From Polyangiaceae bacterium (GTDB lineage: Bacteria > Myxococcota_A > Polyangia > Polyangiales > Polyangiaceae): 64,000 nucleotides of DNA. This document shows positions 24,528 to 32,889 of this stretch, one piece after another. The notes below the pieces were generated by a model. It was not told where the DNA came from and did no database searches. It worked only from the letters and a program-made list of their open reading frames with translations. The DNA is taken from NCBI GenBank assembly GCA_020846005.1, contig JADLEQ010000048.1:62001-126000 (forward strand), given 5' to 3'. How positions within the stretch are numbered: position 1 is the stretch's first letter; every line of letters starts with the position of its first letter. Both the position numbers and the translations under genes were made by a program.

Positions 24528-24547
24528 CCTCGCCGCGCGCGGCGAGG
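24528..24547. terminator. Perfect 20-nt palindrome between convergent genes
   Basis: CCTCGCCGCG is followed directly by its reverse complement, between the stop of the GT-C gene (24519) and that of the convergent lipoprotein gene (24556). No T-run. Possibly a bidirectional 3'-end structure. Confidence 0.5.
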
Positions 24548-24555
24548 GCCGTCGC

Positions 24556-25791
24556 TCACCGCTGCAGAACGACCGTCTCGTCGCAGCCTGCGCCACGCAG
24601 CCGCGCGGTGGGCCCCGACCAAGTCACGCTCACCGCGCCGGCGTGCTCGCTCACCTCGAGGAGCGCCCTGCCCTGCGCGTCGTACCAGCGCGCGCGGGCG
24701 GGTTCGACGAGGCCGAGGCCGGGGCCCGCCTGGCACCCGCTCGACATCGCCAGCTCCGCGTCCGCGCTGGAGTCGACCGGGCACCTCGGCGGGTCGAGCT
24801 CGAGCGTGGTGTCCGCCCAGCGAACCCCATTGAAGAACCCCCGACCCTCCACGAGGTCGCCCGTGTTCCAGGCGAATTCGGGCTCGGGGCCGCTGCGTCG
24901 CAGGAAGCCACCGGGGACCGCCACGAGCGGTGGCCCGCCCCGTGGATCCACGTAGAGCCGCCCGGCCCCGACGGGCTGGACGAGCAGCGAGAACGACGAG
25001 CAGTGTAGGTATCCGGCCGGGATCCGCCAGGGCGCAGGTCCCGCGCAGGCGTCCCCCGGGACGAAGCCGCCCGGCTCGCACGCGCGGCACACCTCGCGGC
25101 GCGCGTGCGCCTCGCTCTCGGCCGAGTCGGCCGCGTCTCCGCAGTTCACGAGCTGGCGCGCGGCGAGGACCTCGCTCCAGCGCGTCACGAGCCTCGCGTC
25201 CTCGAGCCCCGACGTGGTCCACGTCGCCGTGCACGCCGAGCGACCGGCGAGCTGCTCGCGCGCGACCGGGCTGCCGTGCGCCGCCGCGAGCGCGAGCGCG
25301 AGGCGCGCCGCGGCGGCGTCCCCTCGCCGCGTGTGGGCGTCCGCGGTCGAGAGCAGCGCGTCGATCACGAGCGCCGGGTCGCGGGTGAGCGACCGCGCGG
25401 CGCGGAGATCGCGTAACGCGTCCTCGGCGCTCGCCGCGAGCCGCACCTGGCCGCGCTCGAGGCGCGCGCGCGCGTCGTACGGGCGCGCGAGGACCGCGTC
25501 GTCGTACGCGCGGATCGCCGCCGCTGCCTCGCCGGCCCGCGCGAAGCGGCGCGCCCGCGCGAGGCTCTCCTCGTAACGGGGGCACGGCGTGGCCGCCGCG
25601 GTCGGCGCCGGCGCCGACGAGATCGAGGCGGCCGACCGTGGAGCGGACGCCGCCGCGGGCGCCGTGACGGCGGGTGCCGCGCCCGTCTCCGGCGCGGACC
25701 GTGGCGCGGTGGGCGCCCGCCCCTCGCCGGCGCCGCACCCGACGACCGCCCAGAGCGCCCAGCGCCACGTGTTCGACGAGGCTCGACCCAT
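24556..25791 (-). CDS. Putative lipoprotein with TPR-like helical region
   Basis: About 411 residues. The N-terminal signal WALWAVVGCGAGEG ends in a lipobox-like VVGC, then a long Ala/Pro/Ser-rich linker (to about residue 70). A TPR-like part follows (RARRFARAGEAAAAIRAYDDAVLARPYDARARLERG, given in pieces along 80-130). The C-terminal half is beta-rich with paired cysteines (REVCRACEPGGF, GDACAGPAPW, RCPVDSSAD, SSGCQAG, GAGCDETVV) and resembles a secreted domain of unknown fold. ATG 25791 is preferred to the upstream start at 25827 because it places the signal peptide at the N-terminus. Family not recognised; the neighbours suggest an envelope role. Confidence 0.7.
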   Translation of the reverse strand: MGRASSNTWRWALWAVVGCGAGEGRAPTAPRSAPETGAAPAVTAPAAASAPRSAASISSAPAPTAAATPCPRYEESLARARRFARAGEAAAAIRAYDDAVLARPYDARARLERGQVRLAASAEDALRDLRAARSLTRDPALVIDALLSTADAHTRRGDAAAARLALALAAAHGSPVAREQLAGRSACTATWTTSGLEDARLVTRWSEVLAARQLVNCGDAADSAESEAHARREVCRACEPGGFVPGDACAGPAPWRIPAGYLHCSSFSLLVQPVGAGRLYVDPRGGPPLVAVPGGFLRRSGPEPEFAWNTGDLVEGRGFFNGVRWADTTLELDPPRCPVDSSADAELAMSSGCQAGPGLGLVEPARARWYDAQGRALLEVSEHAGAVSVTWSGPTARLRGAGCDETVVLQR

Positions 25792-25926
25792 GGAGATCCG
25801 GAGGTGCCGGCCTCCATCCTCGATCACCGCGCCGCCCTGCGCAACCGTCGCCGCTGCCCCCGGCGTCGGCGGATCCAGGGTGTCGCGTGGCGCGGGCGAG
25901 GCGCCACGGTGGGCGCTCCGCTCCCC

Positions 25927-27747
25927 TCAGCGACGGACCGTGGCCGCGCAGCGGCCGCCGCGGAAGGGGACGCTGCCTTGCAGCTCGCGGTGCACGTTGC
26001 GCCACGTCCCGCGGTGCTCGAGCATGGCGGGCGCGACCGAGTACTCGATCGCGCCGCGCTCCAGGTCGACCACCGCGTCGCCGAGGGGCGCGCCCTCGAT
26101 GCGGAGTCGCGTCCGGTTCGCCGCGTGGGCCGGCGCAAGGAACTGGCTCGCCTCGCCGATCGCCTCGCTGCTCGAGAGCAGCCGGCAATCCTGGCCGGTC
26201 TGCGACTCGTCGGAGTCGTACACGACGAACGGGATCGACAGGATCTCCTCCACGAAGCCGCCCTGGTGGGCGATGCCGCCGTGCTCACCAAAGAGCTCGC
26301 CGTGGTCAGCCGTGAGGATCAGGCGGAACGGGCGCCCTCGCCGCCGGAGGTGGTCCAGCACCCGGTCGACGGACTCCTCTACGTCCGACAGCCCGGCAAG
26401 GTACCCGCGCCGAGCCTCCTCCACCAGCCGACGACCTTCGGCGCTCGAGAAGTCGCACTGCTCCGCGAAGCAGCGCGCCATGAATTCCCCGAGGGTGCTC
26501 AGGTAGGGCGCGTCAGCGGCGAGTGCCTTCGGCACGCACGGCGCGTGTAGGTCGAGGAAGTGGAAGTAGACGAAGAGTGGGTGTCGCTCGGCGACCGGAT
26601 CCCTCGCGAACGTCTCGAACAGCTCGCGGCTGTCGATGTACTTCGCCCGTGGAGTGTCCGCTCCGAGGGAGCCGAGCGCTGAAACGAGCGACGGCGCCGC
26701 GTAGCCCTCGAGGAGCGTGCGGTTCTCGCCGGAGAAGTAGCGGTCGAAGCAGAACGCCCCCGCGATGTTGATGAGCTTCCGGCCCAGGTACATCGCGGTC
26801 GTGTATCCCTGCGCGCCGAGCCGACCCGGGACCGACTCCGGGCACGGCCGGTCACCCGCGAGGTTGCGGGTGAGGATGACGTACGTCCCGAGGCCACTGG
26901 AGAGGACGTGCTCGTAGCGGCGGCCGCGCTCACAGAGGGCGCGGAGGCCGGGGCTCTTCGTGACGCGGCAGCGCGCGTCGAACACGTCCTTGCGGAGCGC
27001 GTCGAACGAGATCACCACCACGTCCGGCCGCCCGGAGGCCGAGCTGCGGCGCTCCTGCGCGACGACGTCCTCGCTCGTCGCGAAGATCCAAGCGCCCATG
27101 GCGGCAGCCACCGCGGTCGCCGCGAACCCGACGGCTCGGCGCGCCCTCGCCGCCAGGAGCGCGAACGCCCCGAGCGCCAGGCCGGCGATGGCGACCACGG
27201 CCACCGTCTCCTTCGCGAGCAAGAAGGCGCGCAGGTTCCCGCCGCGGGTAGCCCACCCGTGGCCGAGGCACTTCAGCGCGTTGAAGCCCACGAGGACCAC
27301 CGCCGGGTAGACGAGCGTGTCGCGCAGCAGGCGCTGGCCACCGTGCGCGACCCCGAAGAGGGCACAGGACGCGACCACGAACGCCGCCAGCGGCGCCGGG
27401 TGGTGCAGGAAGCTCGCATCGATCGCCAGCACCTTGGCGGAGAGCGCGGCGTACACGACGATCGAGAACAGCAAGCTGCGGGCCGTCGCGCTCCGCACCG
27501 CGAGCCCGAGCGCGGTCGCAACTGCCGCCCACGCCGCCACGTACGCGAGCGCGACGCGCACGGCGGAGACGCCGAGGGCCGGGAGGAAGGCGCTGTTCTT
27601 CCAGACCAAGTGCAGGGTCTCCGAGACGAGCACGAGGAGCACGAGGACCGCGCTCTCTCGCCAGAAGTCGCCCCTCATCGCGAGCCGACTCACCACCGCA
27701 CGCCCCACCCTCGCCACGGACCCGTCACCCGCCTGTCGCTCGCTCAT
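25927..27747 (-). CDS. Membrane sulfatase / phosphoethanolamine-transferase-like protein
   Basis: A 606-residue protein with five or six transmembrane segments in the first 220 residues and a periplasmic alkaline-phosphatase-superfamily domain (about 240-600). Metal-binding motifs are DVVVISFDALRKDVF near 241 and LILTADHGELFGEHGG near 480. SSGLGTYVILTRNL near 282 holds the probable Thr nucleophile in place of the Cys/Ser of true sulfatases. FVYFHFLDLHAPC is the usual HxH-like segment. The layout equals EptA or LtaS-type enzymes that transfer phospho-groups to lipid A, glycans or lipids. It lies downstream of a glycosyltransferase gene on the same strand with 84 nt between. Confidence 0.82.
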   Translation of the reverse strand: MSERQAGDGSVARVGRAVVSRLAMRGDFWRESAVLVLLVLVSETLHLVWKNSAFLPALGVSAVRVALAYVAAWAAVATALGLAVRSATARSLLFSIVVYAALSAKVLAIDASFLHHPAPLAAFVVASCALFGVAHGGQRLLRDTLVYPAVVLVGFNALKCLGHGWATRGGNLRAFLLAKETVAVVAIAGLALGAFALLAARARRAVGFAATAVAAAMGAWIFATSEDVVAQERRSSASGRPDVVVISFDALRKDVFDARCRVTKSPGLRALCERGRRYEHVLSSGLGTYVILTRNLAGDRPCPESVPGRLGAQGYTTAMYLGRKLINIAGAFCFDRYFSGENRTLLEGYAAPSLVSALGSLGADTPRAKYIDSRELFETFARDPVAERHPLFVYFHFLDLHAPCVPKALAADAPYLSTLGEFMARCFAEQCDFSSAEGRRLVEEARRGYLAGLSDVEESVDRVLDHLRRRGRPFRLILTADHGELFGEHGGIAHQGGFVEEILSIPFVVYDSDESQTGQDCRLLSSSEAIGEASQFLAPAHAANRTRLRIEGAPLGDAVVDLERGAIEYSVAPAMLEHRGTWRNVHRELQGSVPFRGGRCAATVRR

Positions 27748-27781
27748 GCGGCCGACGTTACTCGACTTGACCCGATCCCGT

Positions 27782-27821
27782 CGGGGCCGGGCCCGGTGGT
27801 GGTGGGCCGGGAGCGGCCCCG
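27782..27821 (-). terminator. Strong GC hairpin between two minus-strand genes
   Basis: An outer stem CGGGGCCG/CGGCCCCG and an inner stem GGCCC/GGGCC lie in the 84-nt gap between the glycosyltransferase (27832-28992) and the downstream membrane transferase. It could end or attenuate transcription, or protect the upstream mRNA. No T-run. Confidence 0.35.
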
Positions 27822-27831
27822 GCCCCCTCGC

Positions 27832-28992
27832 TCAGCGCGACAGCGGCGCGGCGATGGCGTCGTCGTCTTCGGGCTCCCACTTGCCCATCGCTGGGGCGAG
27901 GAGGCGCTTCGGGCGCTTGTCCCCGTTTTGACAGCGCTCGATGAGCTCGTCGAGGCAGCCGAACGTCAGCGAGTTGTCCCGCCGCTGGTACTTCTCGAGC
28001 GCGTGGGCGTAGTCGTCGGTGCGCTCCAGGAAGGCGGAGACGGTGTCGAGGTCGAGCGTCTGCGCCCACGCGCCGTAGCCGAGGTGGGCGAGGTAGCGCG
28101 CGTTCAGCTCCTGCTCGTACTGCCGCTCGATGGGGACGCTCAGCATCGGGACGTGCAGCGTCACCGCCTCGCTCATCAGCGTGAAGCCTCCGCCCGAGAT
28201 CACGGCTCGCGCGGTGCGGAGGTCGTCGACGAAGCCGCGCTCGCTGAACGCGCACAACGTCACGTTGCCCTCGCTCCCCTCCCGGCCCATGCCATACACG
28301 CGGAACCGATGTGGGAGCTTGCGCAGCGCGGGGAGGAGCTCCCGGTTGGACTCCGACGTCTGGTAGACGAGCACGTGGTCACCAGGCTCGCGCTTCGCCT
28401 CCAGGATCTCGCGGCGCAGGATCGGCGGCACGAGCGTGGTCCGCTTCTTCGCGACCGGCGGATAGAAGAAGCTCGTGACCAGGTAGTGGTACGCCCCGGG
28501 CAGCTTCATCTTGACCGCGAGCTCGATGACCTTGGTGTTGAACCCCGTGCCGGCGGTGACGGCAGGGTCGTGCCGGCACCGGTCGAGGATCTGCATGTTG
28601 TCGACACTGACGACCGGGATCACGTGGTTGAGCGCGTAGAACGCCGCCCACGACTCGAAGTCGCTGACCACGAGGCGCGGGCGGAAGCCGTCCTCGGCGA
28701 CCCGCCGATAGACCTCGAGGTTCTTCCGCAGCCCCTTCGGCGCGTCGCGGAGGTTGCGGAACAGGCTGCGCGACTTGTCGAGTCGGTTGTCCGCGTAGGT
28801 GAGCGTGATCCCGTGGATCTCCTCGATGGTCACGTTCTTGTAGGCCTGGAGCCGCTCGACGAGGAACCGGTGGGCCCGGCCCGAAACGACCACCCGGACC
28901 TCGTGCCCGCTGCGCGCCAGGTGCTCCAGCACCACCCGGCTCCTCGTCGCGTGCCCCATCCCTTCACCGACGACGCCGTAGAGGATCCGCAT
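27832..28992 (-). CDS. MJ1255-type glycosyltransferase (GT-B fold)
   Basis: A 386-residue protein starting MRILYGVVGEGMGHATRS, the signature of the MJ1255/VC2487 (TIGR00661) family, related to MurG/UGT-type GT-B enzymes. The N-terminal domain carries the acceptor loop GEGMGHATRS. The C-terminal domain has AVISGGGFTLMSEAVTLHVPML near 290, the nucleotide-sugar-binding G-G-G-x-T-x-x-E motif. It lacks membrane segments, so it acts in the cytoplasm. The ATG at 28992 is preferred; upstream in-frame codons to 29298 give only Arg/Gly-rich sequence. With the neighbouring GT-C and phospho-transferase genes it suggests a surface glycan or glycolipid pathway. Confidence 0.85.
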   Translation of the reverse strand: MRILYGVVGEGMGHATRSRVVLEHLARSGHEVRVVVSGRAHRFLVERLQAYKNVTIEEIHGITLTYADNRLDKSRSLFRNLRDAPKGLRKNLEVYRRVAEDGFRPRLVVSDFESWAAFYALNHVIPVVSVDNMQILDRCRHDPAVTAGTGFNTKVIELAVKMKLPGAYHYLVTSFFYPPVAKKRTTLVPPILRREILEAKREPGDHVLVYQTSESNRELLPALRKLPHRFRVYGMGREGSEGNVTLCAFSERGFVDDLRTARAVISGGGFTLMSEAVTLHVPMLSVPIERQYEQELNARYLAHLGYGAWAQTLDLDTVSAFLERTDDYAHALEKYQRRDNSLTFGCLDELIERCQNGDKRPKRLLAPAMGKWEPEDDDAIAAPLSR

Positions 28993-29166
28993 CGGGGGTG
29001 AGGATGCCCGAGTCCGGCGACGGTCGCCAGCGCCGGGGCCGCCGGCTGGGTCGGTCGTCCGCCGCGCGCCCCGCCGCGAGGCACCGGCGCGACGAACGCG
29101 CGCCACGGGACGGGCGCCGCGAGGTTCTGCGTGTCGCGCGGCCCGGGACCGGTCTAGGCTGGGCCC

Positions 29167-29676
29167 GTGGCGCTCGACGGCAAGCAGCGACGGTTCCTCC
29201 GGGCTCTCGGCCACCCGCTGGCGCCCGTCCTCCAGATCGGGCGCGGGGGCGCCACGCCGGCGGTCGTCCGCGAGGTCGAGCGCGCGGTCGCGCACCATGA
29301 GCTGATCAAGGTGCGCGTGGGGCGCGAGGCGCCCGGCGAGCTCGACGAGATCGGCGCGGCGCTCGCCGGGGCGCTCGGCGCCGAGCTCGCGCAGGTGCTC
29401 GGGCGCACGCTCCTCCTCTACCGGCGCCGGGCGCGCGATCCGGTGATCCAGCTCCCGGGCGCGCCCCCGATCCCCGCGAAGCGCGCCCGCGCGCCGGGCG
29501 CGTCGAAGCGCCTCCCGTCGACGCGCGCCGCGGCGCCCGCGACCCGCGACCCGCGACCCGCGCCGCCCGCGAAGCGCGCGAAGGCAGGCAGCACTGCGCA
29601 GCCGGCGAGCCGGTGGCGCGGGCGCCGCGCTCCCGAGGCTCCCCCTCTCCCCGACGACGAGGACGACGAACGATGA
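29167..29676 (+). CDS. yhbY: YhbY-family CRM RNA-binding protein with basic tail
   Basis: A 169-residue protein. Residues 1-95 are a CRM domain: KQRRFLRALGHPLAPVLQIG, then GATPAVV, HELIKVRV, and LLLYRR at the end. YhbY binds the pre-50S ribosomal particle in Escherichia coli. The remaining 75 residues are Ala/Arg/Pro-rich and end in an acidic PDDEDDER, an extension absent from the usual 97-residue protein. Within it the DNA has a 7-nt tandem repeat. The GTG start at 29167 matches the family N-terminus. Its TGA overlaps the ATG of orn, which couples the two RNA-metabolism genes. Confidence 0.88.
   Translation: MALDGKQRRFLRALGHPLAPVLQIGRGGATPAVVREVERAVAHHELIKVRVGREAPGELDEIGAALAGALGAELAQVLGRTLLLYRRRARDPVIQLPGAPPIPAKRARAPGASKRLPSTRAAAPATRDPRPAPPAKRAKAGSTAQPASRWRGRRAPEAPPLPDDEDDER
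29536..29562 (+). repeat. Tandem 7-nt repeat (CCCGCGA x3 plus a near-copy)
   Basis: Units at 29536, 29543 and 29550 are identical; the fourth, at 29557, ends in C. It lies in the basic tail of yhbY. Seven is not a multiple of three, so gain or loss of one unit would shift the frame. Confidence 0.85.
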
Positions 29677-30230
29677 CGGTCCAGCGCGCGCAGTCCCCCG
29701 GCCACCTCGCGTGGCTCGATCTCGAGATGACCGGACTCGACGCCGAACGCGACGTCATCCTCCAGTGCGCCCTCGTCATCACGAACGCGGAGCTCGTGCC
29801 GCTCGAGGAGTGGGTCGTCGACGTCTGGCAGCCCCCCGCGGCGCTCGCCACGATGTCGCCGTTCGTGCGCGAGATGCACACCACGACGGGCCTCCTCGCG
29901 CGGGTCGAGGCGTCGACGGTGGATCTCGCCCGCGCCGAGAAGGCCTTGCTCGAGCGGATCTCCGGGTGGTGCCCGTATCCGGCCGTCCTCTGCGGCAACA
30001 CCATCGGCACGGACCGGCGGTTCGTGGACCGCTGGATGCCCGGTCTCTCCACGTATCTCCACTATCGGAGCGTCGACGTGAGCTCGATCAAGGTGCTGGC
30101 GCGGCTCTGGTACGGCGACGCAGCCGTCTTCGACAAGCCCGAGCAGGGCAAGCACGACGCTCTCGTCGACATCCGCAACTCGATCGCCGAGCTGGCGTTC
30201 TACCGCCACGCGCTGTTCCGCACCCCGTGA
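29673..30230 (+). CDS. orn: Oligoribonuclease
   Basis: A 185-residue DEDDh 3'-5' exoribonuclease that degrades di- to pentaribonucleotides, including pGpG from c-di-GMP breakdown. All catalytic residues are visible: Asp and Glu in LAWLDLEMTGLD (about 16-18), Asp in NTIGTDRRFVDRWMP (about 114), His and Asp in GKHDALVDIRNSI (about 160-165). VDVSSIKVLARLWYG is the conserved YRxxDVST-type helix with Ser-Ser-Ile. The ATG overlaps the yhbY stop. A hairpin follows at 30236. Relevant context: c-di-GMP signalling genes occur elsewhere in the window. Confidence 0.95.
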   Translation: MTVQRAQSPGHLAWLDLEMTGLDAERDVILQCALVITNAELVPLEEWVVDVWQPPAALATMSPFVREMHTTTGLLARVEASTVDLARAEKALLERISGWCPYPAVLCGNTIGTDRRFVDRWMPGLSTYLHYRSVDVSSIKVLARLWYGDAAVFDKPEQGKHDALVDIRNSIAELAFYRHALFRTP

Positions 30231-30235
30231 GCCTC

Positions 30236-30260
30236 GCAGCGCGGGCCCGGCCCGCTGCGG
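30236..30260 (+). terminator. Hairpin after orn
   Basis: CGCAG-CG-CGGGCC pairs with GGCCCGCTGCG through an 11-bp stem with a 2-nt bulge, five bases after the orn stop. No T-run. Possible terminator of yhbY-orn. Confidence 0.4.
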
Positions 30261-30334
30261 CTTCGCCGCCGCGCTCCTGAGCCGCTCGGGCGAGGCGGCT
30301 TGCCGGCGATCGCTCGGCGGACCACGCTCGGCGC

Positions 30335-31765
30335 ATGCTCCTCGCGCGCACCGCGCTCCCCGAGGCGCCCGCCCCGGCGCGGGAGCGGGCGCTGCGCCTG
30401 CTGGACCGTCGGCTCGGGGGCTCGAAGGTGCTCTCGGGGCGCGAGGCGTGCGACGCCTACGCGCGGGACGAGTCCGAGGCGATCGGGCGGGTCCCCGACG
30501 CGGTGGTGCGGGCCGCGTCGGCGGACGACCTCGCGGTGGCGCTCGCGGTCGCGCGCGAGACGGGCGTGCCGATCACGCCGCGAGGCGGAGGCACGGGGCG
30601 GACGGGCGGGGCCGTCCCGCTCGCCGGCGGGATCGTGCTCGACACCTCCTCGCTCGGCCGCATCAAGGAGATCGATCTCCGGGAGCAGCTCGCCGTGGTG
30701 GAGCCCGGCGTGGTGCTCGCCGAGCTGCAGGCGCGCGTCGAGGAGGTGGGGCTCTTCTATCCCCCCGACCCGAGCTCCCTCGAGAGCTGTTGCCTTGGGG
30801 GGAACGTCGCCGAGAACGCGGGCGGGCCGCGCGCGTTCAAGTACGGCGTCACCCGCGACTGGGTGCTCGGCGTCGAGGCCTTCCTGGTGGGGGGGCAGCG
30901 TATCCACGCCGGGCGCCGCACCCGCAAGGGCGTGACGGGCTACGACGTGACGGGCCTGCTCGTGGGCAGTGAGGGCACGCTCGCGGTGCTGGGCGACGTC
31001 ACGCTGCGCCTGGCGCCGAAGCCGCCGGCCGTCGTGACGCTGCTCGCGCTGTTCGCGGACGTCCGGCGGGCGGCGTGCGCCGTCCAGGAGATCACGGGCG
31101 CCGGGCTCATCCCGCGCTGCCTGGAGCTGCTGGACGACGAGACGCTCCGCGCGGTGCGCCGCGCCGGCAACCCCATCGACGAGCGGGCCGGCGCCATGCT
31201 CCTCATCGAGCTCGACGGCGACCCCGCGGCGTGCGAGGCGGACGCCGAGCGCACGGGCGAGGCCTGCGTCGCCGCCGCCGCGCTCGACGTGCTCGTGGCG
31301 AAGGACTCCGCGCAGCGCGAGCGACTGTGGGCAGCGCGGCGCCGGATGAGCCCCGCCGTTCGGAGCCTGACGCGCTTCAAGCTGAGCGAGGACGTCGTCG
31401 TCCCCCGGCAGCGTCTCGTCGAGCTGCTGGAGCGCAACGCCCGGACGTGCGAGCGCGAGCGCGTGCGGACCCTCACCTACGGCCACGCCGGGGACGGCAA
31501 CCTCCACGTGAACTTCCTCTGGGACGACGACGACGAGCTCCCGCGTGTGAGCGCCGCCATCGAGCAGCTCTTCCGCGACACCGTCGCGCTCGGCGGCACG
31601 CTGAGCGGGGAGCACGGGATCGGCGTGCTGAAGGCGCCCTACCTGCCCATCGAGCAGAGCCCGGAGCTCATCGCGCTCCAGCGGGATCTCAAGCGCGTCT
31701 TCGATCCGGAGGGGCTGCTGAATCCCGGCAAGATCTTCCCCGCGCTCGGCCACGGCGCGTGTTGA
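30335..31765 (+). CDS. FAD-linked oxidase, GlcD/D-lactate dehydrogenase type
   Basis: A 476-residue flavoprotein of the VAO/PCMH family. The FAD-binding domain shows TPRGGGTGRTGGAVPLAGGI near residue 85, DPSSLESCCLGGNVAENAGGP near 146 and GYDVTGLLVGSEGTLAV near 205. The C-terminal domain has TYGHAGDGNLHVNF near 385 and GTLSGEHGIGVLKAPYL near 425, then GLLNPGKIFP. These mark a 2-hydroxy-acid dehydrogenase such as glycolate or D-lactate oxidase subunit GlcD. Its GlcE/GlcF partners are not adjacent, so a single-subunit D-lactate-dehydrogenase-like enzyme is as likely. The ATG at 30335 is the first in-frame start after the preceding hairpin. Confidence 0.88.
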   Translation: MLLARTALPEAPAPARERALRLLDRRLGGSKVLSGREACDAYARDESEAIGRVPDAVVRAASADDLAVALAVARETGVPITPRGGGTGRTGGAVPLAGGIVLDTSSLGRIKEIDLREQLAVVEPGVVLAELQARVEEVGLFYPPDPSSLESCCLGGNVAENAGGPRAFKYGVTRDWVLGVEAFLVGGQRIHAGRRTRKGVTGYDVTGLLVGSEGTLAVLGDVTLRLAPKPPAVVTLLALFADVRRAACAVQEITGAGLIPRCLELLDDETLRAVRRAGNPIDERAGAMLLIELDGDPAACEADAERTGEACVAAAALDVLVAKDSAQRERLWAARRRMSPAVRSLTRFKLSEDVVVPRQRLVELLERNARTCERERVRTLTYGHAGDGNLHVNFLWDDDDELPRVSAAIEQLFRDTVALGGTLSGEHGIGVLKAPYLPIEQSPELIALQRDLKRVFDPEGLLNPGKIFPALGHGAC

Positions 31766-31832
31766 GTCGTCGCGCAGCAGGCCGCTCGCGCAGGGCCGGG
31801 GCAGCCGCCTCGCGGCGCGGCGCCGCCGGATC

Positions 31833-31861
31833 TTGACGTAGGGTCGGCTCGTGTTAGCCCT
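31833..31861 (+). promoter_or_regulatory. Possible sigma-70 promoter for tRNA-Lys
   Basis: TTGACG (31833-31838), then a weak -10 near TTAGCC/TAGCCC (31854-31861) with a 15-17 nt spacer, about 52 nt upstream of the tRNA. The -35 matches consensus at five of six; the -10 is poor. Confidence 0.4.
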
Positions 31862-31912
31862 CCGCCTCCCGGGCCCCTGGTGGCGCGGGTCGGGTCGCCC
31901 CGCGGCGGCCTC

Positions 31913-31985
31913 GGGCCATTAGCTCAATTGGTAGAGCAGCGGACTCTTAATCCGTTGGCTTCAGGTTCAAGTCCTGAATGGCCCA
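31913..31985 (+). tRNA. tRNA-Lys (anticodon CTT)
   Basis: A 73-nt cloverleaf. The acceptor GGGCCAT pairs with ATGGCCC and the discriminator is A. The D-arm has AGCTCAATTGGTAGAGC. The anticodon stem GCGGA/TCCGT holds the loop CTCTTAA with anticodon CTT. The T-arm is CAGGTTCAAGTCCTG. CCA is not encoded. It is a single tRNA, close to the YaeQ gene. Confidence 0.96.
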
Positions 31986-32082
31986 CCGAGCTCACGCGAG
32001 GGCGCGTCGCAGCTGGGGTCGTCGGTCGTGATCCGCGTGGCGCGCCGGCTCGGGCGCGCCACGCGCGTGGTAGGACGCTCGG

Positions 32083-32637
32083 GTGGCGCTGACCGCGAGC
32101 TTGCTCCGTTTCCGGGTGCAGCTCTCGGATGTCGATCGCGGCGTGTACGAGGCGCTCGACGTCCGGCTCGCGCGGCACCCGTCCGAGTCGGATCGCCACC
32201 TGGTGGCGCGGCTGCTCGCGTACGTGTGCTGGTACGAGGAGGGCCTCGCGTTTTCGGGGGGTGGGGTCTCCGCCCCCGATGAGCCCGCGCTCGCGCTCCG
32301 AGACGCCGGCGGCGCGGTGCGGCTCTGGATCGAGATCGGGCAGCCGAGCCCCGCCCGGCTCGCCGCGGCGACGCGCCAGAGCCCGCGCGTCGTGGTCGTG
32401 GCCCATCGCGACCCGGCGCCGCTGCTGGCGGCGCTGGCGCGAGAGCCGCTCCGGCGCCCGGAGGGCCTAGAGGTCCACGCGCTCGATCCCGCGCTCGTGG
32501 ACGCGCTCGTCGACGCCGTGGGGGAGCGCGGCGCCGCGCTGGCGGTCACGGTGAGCGACCGAGTGCTCTACGTCGATCTCGGCGGCCGCCAGCTGAGCGG
32601 TGAGGTCCACCTCGTCCGCCAGCCGAGGGGCGCGTGA
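32083..32637 (+). CDS. yaeQ: YaeQ family protein
   Basis: A 184-residue protein matching YaeQ from the start: MALTASLLRFRVQLSDVDRGVYE, then LARHPSESDRHLVARLLAYV, DEPALALRD and LWIEIGQP, where the Asp/Glu/Gln pattern resembles a PD-(D/E)xK nuclease-like core, as structural work on YaeQ has noted. The ending VTVSDRVLYVDLG is the usual C-terminus. The precise function is unknown; in enterobacteria it was linked to suppression of rfaH defects. The GTG start at 32083 is the family start. It lies between two tRNA genes, with no obvious operon partner. Confidence 0.88.
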   Translation: MALTASLLRFRVQLSDVDRGVYEALDVRLARHPSESDRHLVARLLAYVCWYEEGLAFSGGGVSAPDEPALALRDAGGAVRLWIEIGQPSPARLAAATRQSPRVVVVAHRDPAPLLAALAREPLRRPEGLEVHALDPALVDALVDAVGERGAALAVTVSDRVLYVDLGGRQLSGEVHLVRQPRGA

Positions 32638-32688
32638 GCGCGCGCGCCCGCCGCTGTCCAGCGCCGCGCGCCCGCCCATCTTCTCCTG

Positions 32689-32762
<74 letters not shown>

Positions 32763-32797
32763 AGCGCGCCGGGCCGGGGGGCCCGTCACGCGGGGGC

Positions 32798-32829
32798 AAG
32801 TTACTGGCCCGAGCGGGCGAGACTGTCAA
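32798..32829 (-). promoter_or_regulatory. Likely promoter of tRNA-Arg
   Basis: On the minus strand a perfect TTGACA (32824-32829) lies about 60 nt upstream of the tRNA 5' end. Candidate -10 elements are CAGTAA at 17-nt spacing or TAACTT (32798-32803) at 20 nt; both are weak. Confidence 0.5.
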
Positions 32830-32889
32830 CCGGCGGGTGAATCGGCAGGCAGATCGGCTCGCTCCGGGCGGGCCAGCCGGCGCCGGGCC

